Shown here piece after piece: positions 15,111-23,800 of a DNA stretch of 25,816 nucleotides; the first letter of the stretch is position 1; every line of letters starts with the position of its first letter. Source of the stretch: a virus; the IMG/VR virus record IMGVR_UViG_3300040801_000328, positions 1 through 25,816 of that record; one strand, 5' to 3'. The position numbers and the translations under genes are program-made. Below the pieces are notes generated by a model. The model saw only the letters and a list, made by a program, of their open reading frames with translations. It made no database searches and was not told where the DNA came from.

Positions 15111-15812
15111 ATGAATAATCAGACTCTTCAAATTAAATTAAAACAAAGGCTTAATAAACTTGCCAGCAATGACTATGATAACATAGAATGTTGGCAAATA
15201 GTAGAAGCTTTTAATAAAGCCCAAGTAGAATGGGTTAGACGTCAACTACATGGAAACAATATGTTCCGTGAGGGAGATGAAATGTCTAAGAGAAGAATTG
15301 ATGATTTACAAATTTTATTGGAAGAGGTAAATTTACCAGGTACTCAACTTGATAACTTTTTTGAATCTACTGCAATTCCTAGTAATTACATGGAATACAA
15401 AAGGATATCTGCATTTGCTACAAGTGAATGTTGTCCTGAACCTAGATCAATGACAGTTTATTTAGCTGAAGAAGCTAATGTAGATTTACTTATGAGGGAT
15501 CCTCTGAAAAGACCTGATTATGATTGGGGTGAAACATATTGCACGTGGTTGGGTAATAATGTAAGAGTTTATAGAAGAGACTTCAATATTACTGATGTTG
15601 ACTTAACATATTATAGACAACCTGTAAATATAGAAATTGCGGGTTGTCAAAACCCTTATGATGGAACAGGTACAATTGTAGATGTTATATGTGAATTTAA
15701 AGATGATATAGTAGAGGTTTTGTTAGATGAAACAGCATCTTTAATTGCAGGTGATATAGAAAACTTTAATCAATATCAAACCAATCAGCAAGATGCTGAA
15801 AGAAATAATTAA
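15111..15812 (+). CDS. Head-tail connector / ring-like protein
   Basis: A 233-residue protein. The N-terminus (LKQRLNKLASNDYDNIECWQ, then EAFNKAQVEWVRRQLHGNN) resembles the start of adaptor/ring proteins I associate with crAss-like and other Bacteroidetes podoviruses, which sit below the portal. The C-terminal half is strand-rich (residues 110-190), ending in a Gln/Asn-rich tail. The TAA overlaps the next ATG at 15812, so the pair is coupled. The name is inferred from that N-terminal pattern and gene order; a tail-completion protein is the main alternative. Confidence 0.6.
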   Translation: MNNQTLQIKLKQRLNKLASNDYDNIECWQIVEAFNKAQVEWVRRQLHGNNMFREGDEMSKRRIDDLQILLEEVNLPGTQLDNFFESTAIPSNYMEYKRISAFATSECCPEPRSMTVYLAEEANVDLLMRDPLKRPDYDWGETYCTWLGNNVRVYRRDFNITDVDLTYYRQPVNIEIAGCQNPYDGTGTIVDVICEFKDDIVEVLLDETASLIAGDIENFNQYQTNQQDAERNN

Positions 15813-16291
15813 TGATGGAATATAAAAGACCTTTAAAAGCAAAAGGATCTGAGGGATTGAAAAGACCTTCTGTAAAAAAAGCAACAATGGAAAGATCTCC
15901 AGAGATGAAACAAGTTGATGCTTTAACTGCAGATTTAGTTGTTGAAGTTATGAATGCTAGAACCAGTTTTCATAAACTTCATTTACAAGTAACAGGAGAA
16001 GGTTCTTATGCACAACACAAAGCATTAAATGAAATATATGATGCTTTACCAGATCTTATTGATACTGTAGCAGAGGGTTACCAAGGTGCCTGTGAGGTAA
16101 TACTTAATTATCCTGATAAGGCTCCTGCTACTTTAACAAGTGTAGAAGGTGCTGTAGAGTATTTAAGAATGCTGTCTTATAAAGTGGATGAAGCTCAACA
16201 AGTAATACCGCACTCAGAAGTAGTTAGTAACTTAGATCTTATTAAAGATGAAATTAATGCTGCTAAGTATAAATTATTATTTCTTAGTTAA
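15812..16291 (+). CDS. Probable virion protein, unknown
   Basis: A 159-residue protein with a basic N-terminal tail (MMEYKRPLKAKGSEGLKRPS), then predominantly helical segments (residues 30-110 and 115-155). There is no motif, signal peptide or membrane segment. The central region (LHLQVTGEGSYAQHKALNEIYDAL) superficially resembles small ferritin/Dps-like helices, but the metal ligand pattern cannot be confirmed. It is coupled to the connector gene by a one-base overlap and precedes the promoter region at 16292-16322, so it closes that operon. Confidence 0.7.
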   Translation: MMEYKRPLKAKGSEGLKRPSVKKATMERSPEMKQVDALTADLVVEVMNARTSFHKLHLQVTGEGSYAQHKALNEIYDALPDLIDTVAEGYQGACEVILNYPDKAPATLTSVEGAVEYLRMLSYKVDEAQQVIPHSEVVSNLDLIKDEINAAKYKLLFLS

Positions 16292-16322
16292 TTGGTAAAT
16301 TAAAAGAAATATTGTATATTAT
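16292..16322 (+). promoter_or_regulatory. Promoter before the 403-residue gene
   Basis: TTG at 16292-16294, exactly 20 bases, then TATATTAT at 16315-16322: the spacing of the Bacteroidota promoter with a weakened -7 box. It also contains the recurrent 11-mer TTGTATATTAT (16312-16322) shared with 388, 10729 and 17664, so it links the two motif classes. ATG at 16376 lies 53 bases downstream. Confidence 0.6.
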
Positions 16323-16375
16323 ATATGTGCAATGACGCACAATTATATATTTGTTAAATTTAAATTTTTGAAAAA

Positions 16376-17587
16376 ATGGCTTATTTTAATCATGCTTTTT
16401 ATAAAAGCTTTTTAGCAACAGATGCTTCTGCTGCTGATGGAACAAAAACTTCTGCGTTGGCTGCTGGTCAATTAGCATTAGTTGATGGAAAAGACTGGAC
16501 TGCTCATGCATCTGGTGCTTTCCCAAAACCAGGAATGGCATATCTTGTGCAAGGTTCTTTACACAATAGTGATACTATTGGTGGAAACAAATTTCACGGT
16601 GGTTATGCTGAATCTGTAAAATCTAAAGGAATTAATCCTAAATACTTAACAAGAGTATGGGAATCTAGCTGTATTGATGCTACTGCTGCAACTGTTGCTA
16701 TTTCTGTAGGACCTAAATGTGCTCCATGTGGATCATCACTTATGATGAGATTGGATGTTAAAGGTGCTCCTGCTCTACGTTTCTTGAATCACAATGCTTA
16801 TGCTATTGGTGACTCTGCTGGCGTTTGTTGTATTGATGGTCAAGAATTCATTGATCCTGCATTAGCTATTGCTGAAGCAGCTAAAATGTTATTGGCTGAT
16901 CCAATCATTGCACCTTTTGTTAAAGAAGCTGTAGGTGGTGGTGTTTCTGTTACTTCAAGTGCTTCAGGTTCTGTTGTAACAACTGTTTACACAATTGCTC
17001 AAGTACTAGATGGAACTTATACTCCTTCTACTGACCCAGTTGCTGATGCTGTATCTGCTACTGTAACTTTCAGAGGTGCTTATGTAGACACTAAATTTGG
17101 TGACTGTTCTTTTGACACACGTGATTACTTTGGAAAAGAACCTATTCAATTAGTAGGATCTATCATGGATGAAACTGGAAATCCTTGTAATGACTGTGGA
17201 GATGTAGTAACTACTCCGGGTACAATGCAACAAAAAACAGGTGAAAGCGTATTGAGAAATATTCTTTTAACTGAGGCTTATGGACAAGCTCCTTACCACC
17301 AAGGTAATGTAGATGCTGTACGTATGCGTGAGATTGAAGGTTCTGAAGAAGTAATTTCTGCTGTAGACCGTTCTGCTCTTTACAAAACATACTATGTACA
17401 ACACAGTGTGCCACGTTTGAATAACGCAACTAGCGTATTTGATAATGATCAATATGTATATGAGATCTTTGTTAAATGTGATGATGATGATACTCAAGGT
17501 GAAGTGGAAGCTTTATTGGATATTTTAGTAGCTGCTGCAAATGCATCAGGTAATCCAATTGAAAGAGAAGATTCTATTGATCAATAA
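16376..17587 (+). CDS. Abundant virion protein (possible tail tube/sheath or major structural protein)
   Basis: A 403-residue protein rich in Ala, Gly, Asp and Thr, with nine cysteines arranged as pairs or clusters (PKCAPCGSS, GVCCIDG, NPCNDCGD, and singles). Such arrangement is unusual and could bind zinc or form disulfides. Like the capsid gene, it uses CGT, TTC and AAC more than adjacent genes, suggesting high expression. It has its own promoter and terminator (17612-17645). I do not recognise the family; position after connector genes and before fibre genes suggests a major tail or decoration protein. Confidence 0.65.
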   Translation: MAYFNHAFYKSFLATDASAADGTKTSALAAGQLALVDGKDWTAHASGAFPKPGMAYLVQGSLHNSDTIGGNKFHGGYAESVKSKGINPKYLTRVWESSCIDATAATVAISVGPKCAPCGSSLMMRLDVKGAPALRFLNHNAYAIGDSAGVCCIDGQEFIDPALAIAEAAKMLLADPIIAPFVKEAVGGGVSVTSSASGSVVTTVYTIAQVLDGTYTPSTDPVADAVSATVTFRGAYVDTKFGDCSFDTRDYFGKEPIQLVGSIMDETGNPCNDCGDVVTTPGTMQQKTGESVLRNILLTEAYGQAPYHQGNVDAVRMREIEGSEEVISAVDRSALYKTYYVQHSVPRLNNATSVFDNDQYVYEIFVKCDDDDTQGEVEALLDILVAAANASGNPIEREDSIDQ

Positions 17588-17611
17588 GATTAATGTAAAT
17601 TCTAAATAATT

Positions 17612-17645
17612 AAAGGTGGGAGAGCAATCTCCTGCCTTTTTTATT
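17612..17645 (+). terminator. Intrinsic terminator with GCAA loop
   Basis: AAAGGTGGGAGA (17612-17623) pairs with TCTCCTGCCTTT (17628-17639) through a 12-base-pair stem including two G-T pairs, closing a GCAA (GNRA-type) tetraloop at 17624-17627, followed by T-rich TTTTATTTTA. It isolates the 403-residue gene as its own transcription unit. Confidence 0.8.
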
Positions 17646-17661
17646 TTATAATCTAATCTTT

Positions 17662-17674
17662 TTTTGTATATTAT
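17662..17674 (+). promoter_or_regulatory. Recurrent promoter-like motif TTTTGTATATTAT
   Basis: TTGTATATTAT at 17664-17674 stands 35 bases before the ATG at 17710, identical to the 11-mers at 388, 10729 and 16312. It follows the terminator at 17612-17645, as expected for a restart of transcription. No TTG lies 20 bases upstream. Confidence 0.5.
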
Positions 17675-17709
17675 TACTGTAGCATATTAGTTTACTTAAT
17701 TCATAAATC

Positions 17710-18261
17710 ATGGCAGAAAAACATATATTAAGTTTGGAAGTACCAACAGTAGCTAACTGTGAGGTATTATCTATAAAAGATACTAGCCAGTATACTTCTA
17801 AACTTGAAGTAGACTGTGGAGAGTTGTTTGTAACACCTCCAGGCTACAATGTTCCTGCAATTATAAAAGTAGATACACATTTTGATGTAACTTTAAATGG
17901 ATGTCTTTTAGGTACTCAGCTTGATAATTGTGGTACAATGAGAACTCAATTACCTGATGGTATATACATTATTAAATATGGTGTAGCTCCAGTTAGTAAA
18001 GTTTATGTAGAGTATAATCATTTAAGAATTACAAATCTTATGAATTTATATTATGAAACACTTTGTCACATTGATGTGAAAGATTGTGAACCTCATAGTG
18101 AAAGAAAAGATTTGATTGATGAAATGAAATATATAAGGATATTGATTGATGCTGCAGTAGCTAATGTAGAATACTGCAACAGTCCGGATAAAGGAATGTC
18201 TTTATATGAATACGCTAAAAAAAGATTGCAAAAAATATCCTGCAAATTAGTAGGATGTTAA
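17710..18261 (+). CDS. Cysteine-rich virion-associated protein, unknown
   Basis: A 183-residue protein with nine cysteines spread along its length. The N-terminal two-thirds look like beta strands (LSLEVPTVANCEVLSIKD and following), probably a jelly-roll or Ig-like domain that could sit at a tail surface; the last 70 residues are helical. I do not recognise a domain. It lies after the recurrent promoter-like motif and before a 40-residue cysteine-rich gene and a fibre-like protein, pointing to the tail tip or fibre attachment. Confidence 0.7.
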   Translation: MAEKHILSLEVPTVANCEVLSIKDTSQYTSKLEVDCGELFVTPPGYNVPAIIKVDTHFDVTLNGCLLGTQLDNCGTMRTQLPDGIYIIKYGVAPVSKVYVEYNHLRITNLMNLYYETLCHIDVKDCEPHSERKDLIDEMKYIRILIDAAVANVEYCNSPDKGMSLYEYAKKRLQKISCKLVGC

Positions 18262-18282
18262 AATACTAAAAACCAATATATT

Positions 18283-18405
18283 ATGTGTAAACAATGTAAC
18301 AAATCATTTAGTTGTGGATGCCAAAAAACAAAAGCTTCTGATGGAGCAATTGTTCATAAAACTTGTCTAACACAATATGAGGAAGCTTTAAAAAAGCAAA
18401 AATAA
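18283..18405 (+). CDS. 40-residue zinc-ribbon-like microprotein
   Basis: ATG at 18283 opens 40 codons with TAA at 18403-18405, one base before the next ATG (18407). The product (MCKQCNKSFSCGCQKTKASD and 20 more residues) has C2-x2-C5, C11-x-C13 and C29, a layout typical of a tiny zinc-binding module, followed by a Lys-rich tail. Clean spacing to both neighbours supports a real gene. I recall similar FxCGCQKT peptides in Bacteroidetes phages, of unknown role; it may be a chaperone-like or structural clip for the adjacent tail proteins. Confidence 0.65.
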   Translation: MCKQCNKSFSCGCQKTKASDGAIVHKTCLTQYEEALKKQK

Positions 18406-18406
18406 A

Positions 18407-18913
18407 ATGGATTCAGTCTTAGAAAAGAAAATACATACTGAGCAAAAATTTGCAAATGCAGTATATAAAAATTTTATGTCATTAAGATATGGCATGGAAC
18501 CGTGTTGTGTTTTTGATATGGAGGCTGCTGTTATTGATAAAAATTTATGTGATTGGCAAGATTTAAAATTTAAAAATAAAATGGGTTTAAGAAAAAGAAA
18601 TATTCAGCAATGTACAACATCTTCAGAAAAAGATGCTGTTATTTGGACAGCTGTTGACCTAGAGGCTTTAACAAAAAGATTGGACATTTTAGAATCAACA
18701 ACTTTAGAAGATGAAAAAGATTTAAATTATGTTCATGATCAAGATAATTCTTCAATGGTTTGGACTATAAATCATAACCTTAATAAAAAACCTTCTGTTA
18801 GAATAGAAGATAAAACAGGTGGTGATATAATGGGTGAAATAGATTATATAGATAATAATACATTAAAAATACAATTTGCAATTCCTGTTGCTGGGACTGC
18901 TTATTTAAACTAA
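18407..18913 (+). CDS. Small fibre-type tail protein
   Basis: A 168-residue protein. Residues 1-75 are mixed helical with Cys pair PCC (about 35-36). Residues 80-110 are likely coiled coil (WTAVDLEALTKRLDILEST). Residues 113-168 form a terminal beta module: SMVWTINHNLNKKPSVRIED, a turn, then YIDNNTLKIQFAIPVAGTAY. Modules of the type W.INHNL...PSV are widespread at the ends of phage tail fibres and appendages. The same pattern recurs at the end of the next protein. It probably trimerises near the tail tip or forms a short fibre/collar. Confidence 0.7.
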   Translation: MDSVLEKKIHTEQKFANAVYKNFMSLRYGMEPCCVFDMEAAVIDKNLCDWQDLKFKNKMGLRKRNIQQCTTSSEKDAVIWTAVDLEALTKRLDILESTTLEDEKDLNYVHDQDNSSMVWTINHNLNKKPSVRIEDKTGGDIMGEIDYIDNNTLKIQFAIPVAGTAYLN

Positions 18914-18956
18914 TCAGCAACAAAACAATAACAATTAAAAACGTAAAAAAACAATT

Positions 18957-20831
18957 ATGGCTCTTAAGTATTTGTCTCATTTAGAGACGTTAAACATTGA
19001 CATGCAAGGGTACGAGTTACAGAATGCTGTAATACATACTCTTACCACTGCAACCCGTCCGGCTAGTCCAGCAGACGGTCAAATTATTTACAACTCATCA
19101 ATTGGATCATTAGAGATTTTTAATGGTTCTTCTTGGGTTTCTGCTTCTGGTGACATCACAGGTGTTACTGCAGGATCAGGTTTATCAGGTGGAGGTTCTT
19201 CAGGTGCTGTTACCTTAAACGTTGGTGCTGGTGCTGGTATCTCGGTTGCTGCTGATAGCGTAGCTGTAGATTATGCTGGTGCAAACAACGTTATTTTATC
19301 TGCTGGTGCAGGTTCAGGTGACATTACTACATCTATGCATATTGCAGTATCAGATGCTTCTGATAATGTAAATTACTATGATGTACTAGCATTACCATTC
19401 TCTAACAATCAAGGTACTGTAACTAGTGTTGGTGGTACAGGAACTGTAAGTGGTCTTACTCTTTCTGGAACTGTAACTAGCTCAGGTAACTTAACTCTTG
19501 GTGGTTCTTTATCATTGACTTCTGGTCAAATTACTACAGGTTTAGGGTTTACACCTTACAATGCTACAAACCCTGATGGTTTCACAAGCTTTGCTGAACC
19601 AGGTATTTTCTCTGGCGGTGGAACTCCTACATTAGCTTCAGGTGTAACTGGTGCTGAGATTAGAGCATTAATTGGTGCAGGTACTTCTAGTACTGTAGGT
19701 ACAGTAACTTCTGTAGCAGCTGCAGGTAATGATGGTATTACAGTATCAGGATCTCCTATTACAAGCTCAGGTACAATTACTCTTGGTTTAGCTGATGGAG
19801 CAATTGATACTGCTAAATTAGCTGCTGATTCTATTACAGTAGGTGCTGTTGAAATTAAGTTAGGTGGTACTGAAACAAATATTGTTGGTTTAACAGGGTT
19901 AGACTTTGTAGCAGGTGATAGATCAATTGGTGCTTCTATTGGTGCTAACGATTTAACATTAGGTGGAGCAACTTCAACTGTTGTTATTCCTGGTGATTTA
20001 CGTGTTGATGGTTCAACTACTTCTGTTAACTCTAATGAGGTAAACATTGGTGATGCAATTATTAAACTTAATGCTGATGAAGCAGGTGCTCCTTCTCAAA
20101 ACGCAGGTTTTGAAGTAGAAAGAGGTACTTCTGCAAATGTAAGTTTAGTTTGGGATGAGGCTGCTGATAGATGGGATTTTGGTGCTGCATATGATGTACG
20201 TGCTAATGGATTTATTGGTGATTTAGAGGGTACAGCTGCTGATGCTAATAAATGGACTACTGCAAGAACTATTACTTTAGGTGGTGATTTAACAGGTAAT
20301 GTTAGTATTGACGGTAGTGCAAATGTTACATTAACTGCTGCTGTTGCTGCTAACTCTGTTGCTCTTGGTACTGATACAACTGGTAACTACGTTGCTAGTG
20401 TAACTACTTCAGGTGCATTGAATGGTTCTGCTTCTTCTGAAGGTGCTGCTCTTGCTCTTAGCGTAGATTCAGCTAGTACAGGACAAGTCGGTGTTGTAGA
20501 ATTAGCTACTGATGCTGAAGCTAAAGCTGGTGCTGATACTTCACGTGCTGTAACTCCAAAAGCTGCTAAAGCTTTAGTTGATCAACAAGTTGGTGCATTT
20601 TCTGATGCTACTAGAACTGCGGGTGTAATAGGTGATGGTGCTTCAGCAAGTATTATATGGCCTCATAATTTAGGTGCTCGTGTTGTAATGATTCAAGCTT
20701 ATGATACTGCATCAGGTCAATTGGTAATGGTTGATTTTACTCATTTAGATCCTGAAACTGTTAGATTTGATTTTGCAATTCCACCAGCTCCTGATAGTAT
20801 TATGGTAATGGCTATTGTTGCAGCATTTTAA
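18957..20831 (+). CDS. Tail fibre protein (624 residues)
   Basis: A long, Gly/Ser/Thr/Ala/Val-rich, repetitive protein, as expected of a trimeric beta-structured fibre. The N-terminus (MALKYLSHLETLNIDMQGYE) and GQIIYNSSIGSLEIFNGSSW probably anchor it. A module GDITGVTAGSGLSGGGSSGA (about 65-84) follows. Residues 345-415 contain LRVDGSTTSVNSNEVNIGDA and a FEVERGTS...WDEAADRWDF motif common in marine phage fibres. Residues 516-545 (TDAEAKAGADTSRAVTPKAA) match the classic tail-fibre repeat, and residues 566-624 end in SIIWPHNL...FAIPPAP, related to the end of the previous protein. No S74 domain, so folding may need a partner. Confidence 0.8.
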   Translation: MALKYLSHLETLNIDMQGYELQNAVIHTLTTATRPASPADGQIIYNSSIGSLEIFNGSSWVSASGDITGVTAGSGLSGGGSSGAVTLNVGAGAGISVAADSVAVDYAGANNVILSAGAGSGDITTSMHIAVSDASDNVNYYDVLALPFSNNQGTVTSVGGTGTVSGLTLSGTVTSSGNLTLGGSLSLTSGQITTGLGFTPYNATNPDGFTSFAEPGIFSGGGTPTLASGVTGAEIRALIGAGTSSTVGTVTSVAAAGNDGITVSGSPITSSGTITLGLADGAIDTAKLAADSITVGAVEIKLGGTETNIVGLTGLDFVAGDRSIGASIGANDLTLGGATSTVVIPGDLRVDGSTTSVNSNEVNIGDAIIKLNADEAGAPSQNAGFEVERGTSANVSLVWDEAADRWDFGAAYDVRANGFIGDLEGTAADANKWTTARTITLGGDLTGNVSIDGSANVTLTAAVAANSVALGTDTTGNYVASVTTSGALNGSASSEGAALALSVDSASTGQVGVVELATDAEAKAGADTSRAVTPKAAKALVDQQVGAFSDATRTAGVIGDGASASIIWPHNLGARVVMIQAYDTASGQLVMVDFTHLDPETVRFDFAIPPAPDSIMVMAIVAAF

Positions 20832-20848
20832 TAAAGTTAGTATATTTG
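20818..20848 (+). promoter_or_regulatory. Bacteroidota-type promoter before the long fibre
   Basis: TTG at 20818-20820, exactly 20 bases, then TATATTTG at 20841-20848, a full match to -33/-7 of Bacteroidota, 21 bases before the ATG at 20870. The TTG lies within the last codons of the upstream fibre gene, so the promoter overlaps its 3' end. Confidence 0.65.
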
Positions 20849-20869
20849 TAAGTAATTGAAAATAAAGTT

Positions 20870-23800
20870 ATGGGTTTAAAGGTATTATCAGATTTAGTTG
20901 TAGGAAATGTAAAATTTCCAGCAGCAGATGGATCTAACGGACAAGTGTTAAGAACAGATGGTAGTGGTAATTTACATTTTGCTACTATGACTATGGCTGA
21001 CACTAAACTTAGTGGGCTATCTTTTAATACAGGCTCAGGGGTTTTAACAGCCACTTTAAGTGACAGTAATACAGTTACTGTTGACTTAGATGGACGTTAT
21101 GCAGCTGCAGCTCATGTCCATGACTATGACAATTATAGTTCTTGGAATCTCAAAACAAATGGGACTCAAAGAACAACCGTACAGTCTGGGGGCACATTAG
21201 ATCTTATTGCAGGATCTAATGTGGCTCTCAGCTACGGAGCAGGAGGAAAGGTTACAATTTCTTCTACAGATACAAATACAAACAGTGTAGACTATGTAAA
21301 CTCTGCCTCTTTTAACACAGGTAATGGTGTTTTATCATTAGGTGGTGTTGGAAGAGCAGGTGCATCAGTAGATTTAGACGGAAGATATTTACCTCTTTCT
21401 GGAGGGGCAGTGTCAGGTCTTATTACTTTTAAAACAAGTAGCACAAACAATGGTTTTCTTTGGAATGTAAATTCAGATTTAGCTGGTATTAATTTTAAAA
21501 ATACAGGTGATGGTGATACTAATTCCAATCTTAACTTCTTTACTCAAGATAATGGTAATGAATATTTTAAGTTTTCACATACGCATTATCAAAATGGTCA
21601 TAAAGATTATGTAGATATAAAAGATGGAGCTGTTAGGGTTAATGGTAATTTATACGTTAATGCTAATCAATCTGGTGATGTAGTTGACGGGACTAATACT
21701 TTAACAAACGGTAATAGAGTATGGCATGCTGGTGATTTTGCTAACAATTCAGCTAACTGGAATACTGCTTACGATTGGGGTAATCATGCAAGTGCTGGAT
21801 ACACGAGTAACACAGGTACTATTACCGGTGTTTCTACAGGCGCAGGTTTAGATGGTACAGCATCAAGTGGTGCTGTAACTATAACTTTAGACCTTTCTGA
21901 GTTAACTGATATGACAGCGGCAGTATCTCCTACTGTTGATGAAATAATACTACTAGATAATGGAGCAGAGCGTAGAAAACGTTTTAGTGAAATATTTGGT
22001 TCAGCAGCATATCAAAACACTTCTGCTTTTGATGCAGCGGGTTCTGCTGATGCTATAGACAGAAAAATAAATGAAGAGGTTATTCCTGCAATACCAACTA
22101 ACAATAATCAGTTAACAAATGGTGCTGGTTATATTACAGACGGTAACACAGGGTGGAATAACTCATATGGTTTTATTACTGCTAGTTCTACTAATACTTT
22201 AACAAATAAGTCTGGTAACATTTCTCAGTGGACTAATGATTCTGGATATCTTAAATCTATACCATCTACTTATGCAACTGATTCAGAAGTAGATGATAAA
22301 ATAGCTACTGCAATTGGTAAACTTGTTGATGGTGCACCGGGTGCTCTTGATACACTAAATGAATTGGCTGCTGCTATTGGAGACAATGCCAGCTATGCAG
22401 CTAGCATTACTACAGCATTAGCTGGAAAACAAGCTAAAGGTAATTACTTTACTGATGGTGATAGTGTTATTAACATGGCCAATAATGATGGTTTTGTTTA
22501 TGATGACACTAACAACAGAATGTATGTTAAACTTGATGGAACAGACAGAGAAATATTCCATACAGGAAACTTTAACCCTGCAAGTTATTTAACTACAACT
22601 GGAAAAGCAGCAGACTCAAATTTATTAGATGGTCTTGACTTAGGTGGAACAAGAGCAAATGTTGCTAATAAAGTAGTAAGAACAGATGGAAGTGGATACA
22701 CAAACTTTGGTTGGATAAATACAACTTCAGGTAATACTACAAACACAATTACTGATTTCTATGTAAACACAAATGATGGTTATATTAGAAAAGCAACTAA
22801 AGCTCACGTTAAAAGCCAATTAGGATTAGGTTCAGCGGCATACGTTAACACATCTGCATTTGATGCGGCAGGAACAGGAGCCGCTGAAGCAGCTAAAGTT
22901 AATCAAAGAATAGAAGATGAGGTCTTACCATCTATTCCTACTAATAACAACCAACTTGAAAACGGAGCTAGATATATTACAGGGTTTGATATTACTACAC
23001 AAACAGATGGTAAGTATCTGAGAAGTAATGCTACTGATTATCTAAATGCAACATTATATTTAAGAGGTGATGTTGTAAATAGTGGTAATGGTTATAGAGA
23101 TCATGGTGTTTTTGGTACATATGATTCTACTAAAACGGATCATATCTGGTCAATGGGTACTGCCTATAGAAATAATAAAGATGGTGTTAACTTTGGTAAC
23201 TTATATGGTCTTGCTTATAAACACACCAATAATGCTACTGGTGGTACTATGGCAGGTGGTCATCAAATGGTTTGGTGTAGTAACGGTAATCCAAAAGCTG
23301 CTCTTGGTGAGGATGGTGTATGGACTGCTAGTAATGGAACATCTGCAAACTGGAAACAAGCATATGACAATTATATTACCGGTGCATCATTTAGTGGTAC
23401 ATCAACTAAAACATTAACTCTTACTCAAAGAGACGGTGGTACCATTACTGCAACTTTTGCAGATAGAGATACAAATACATGGAGAGGTATTGATGACGTT
23501 CCAGTGAATGGACAAACGGGTGAATCTATTTCTTCCAACTGGGCCTATGATCATGCTAATGCAAGTAATCCACATGGTATTACTTTAGGAAACTTAGGTT
23601 TTACTGGAGCAACAAATGCTAACTATATTACAAATAATAATCAGTTAACCAACGGTGCTGGTTATTTAACTTCTTCAAACGATAGAAACTACATTACAGA
23701 TAGTAGAGGTGGTTTTAGACTTCCAAGTTATTATAATGATAGATATGCACAGTGGGATTTCCAAAGCTCAGCAGATACTGGAGCTAAAGGAGACGCTTGG

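Noticed and set aside
19556-20047. A 163-residue ORF on the - strand within the tail fibre
   Set aside because: It is antisense to a clear fibre gene; its Pro/Ser/Thr/Ala-rich composition is the mirror of the Gly/Thr/Ala-rich fibre codons, and no start signal or neighbour supports it.
23082-23417. A + strand ORF in another frame within the long fibre, with hydrophobic segments
   Set aside because: Hydrophobic runs arise from shifting fibre codons; the main frame is intact across it.
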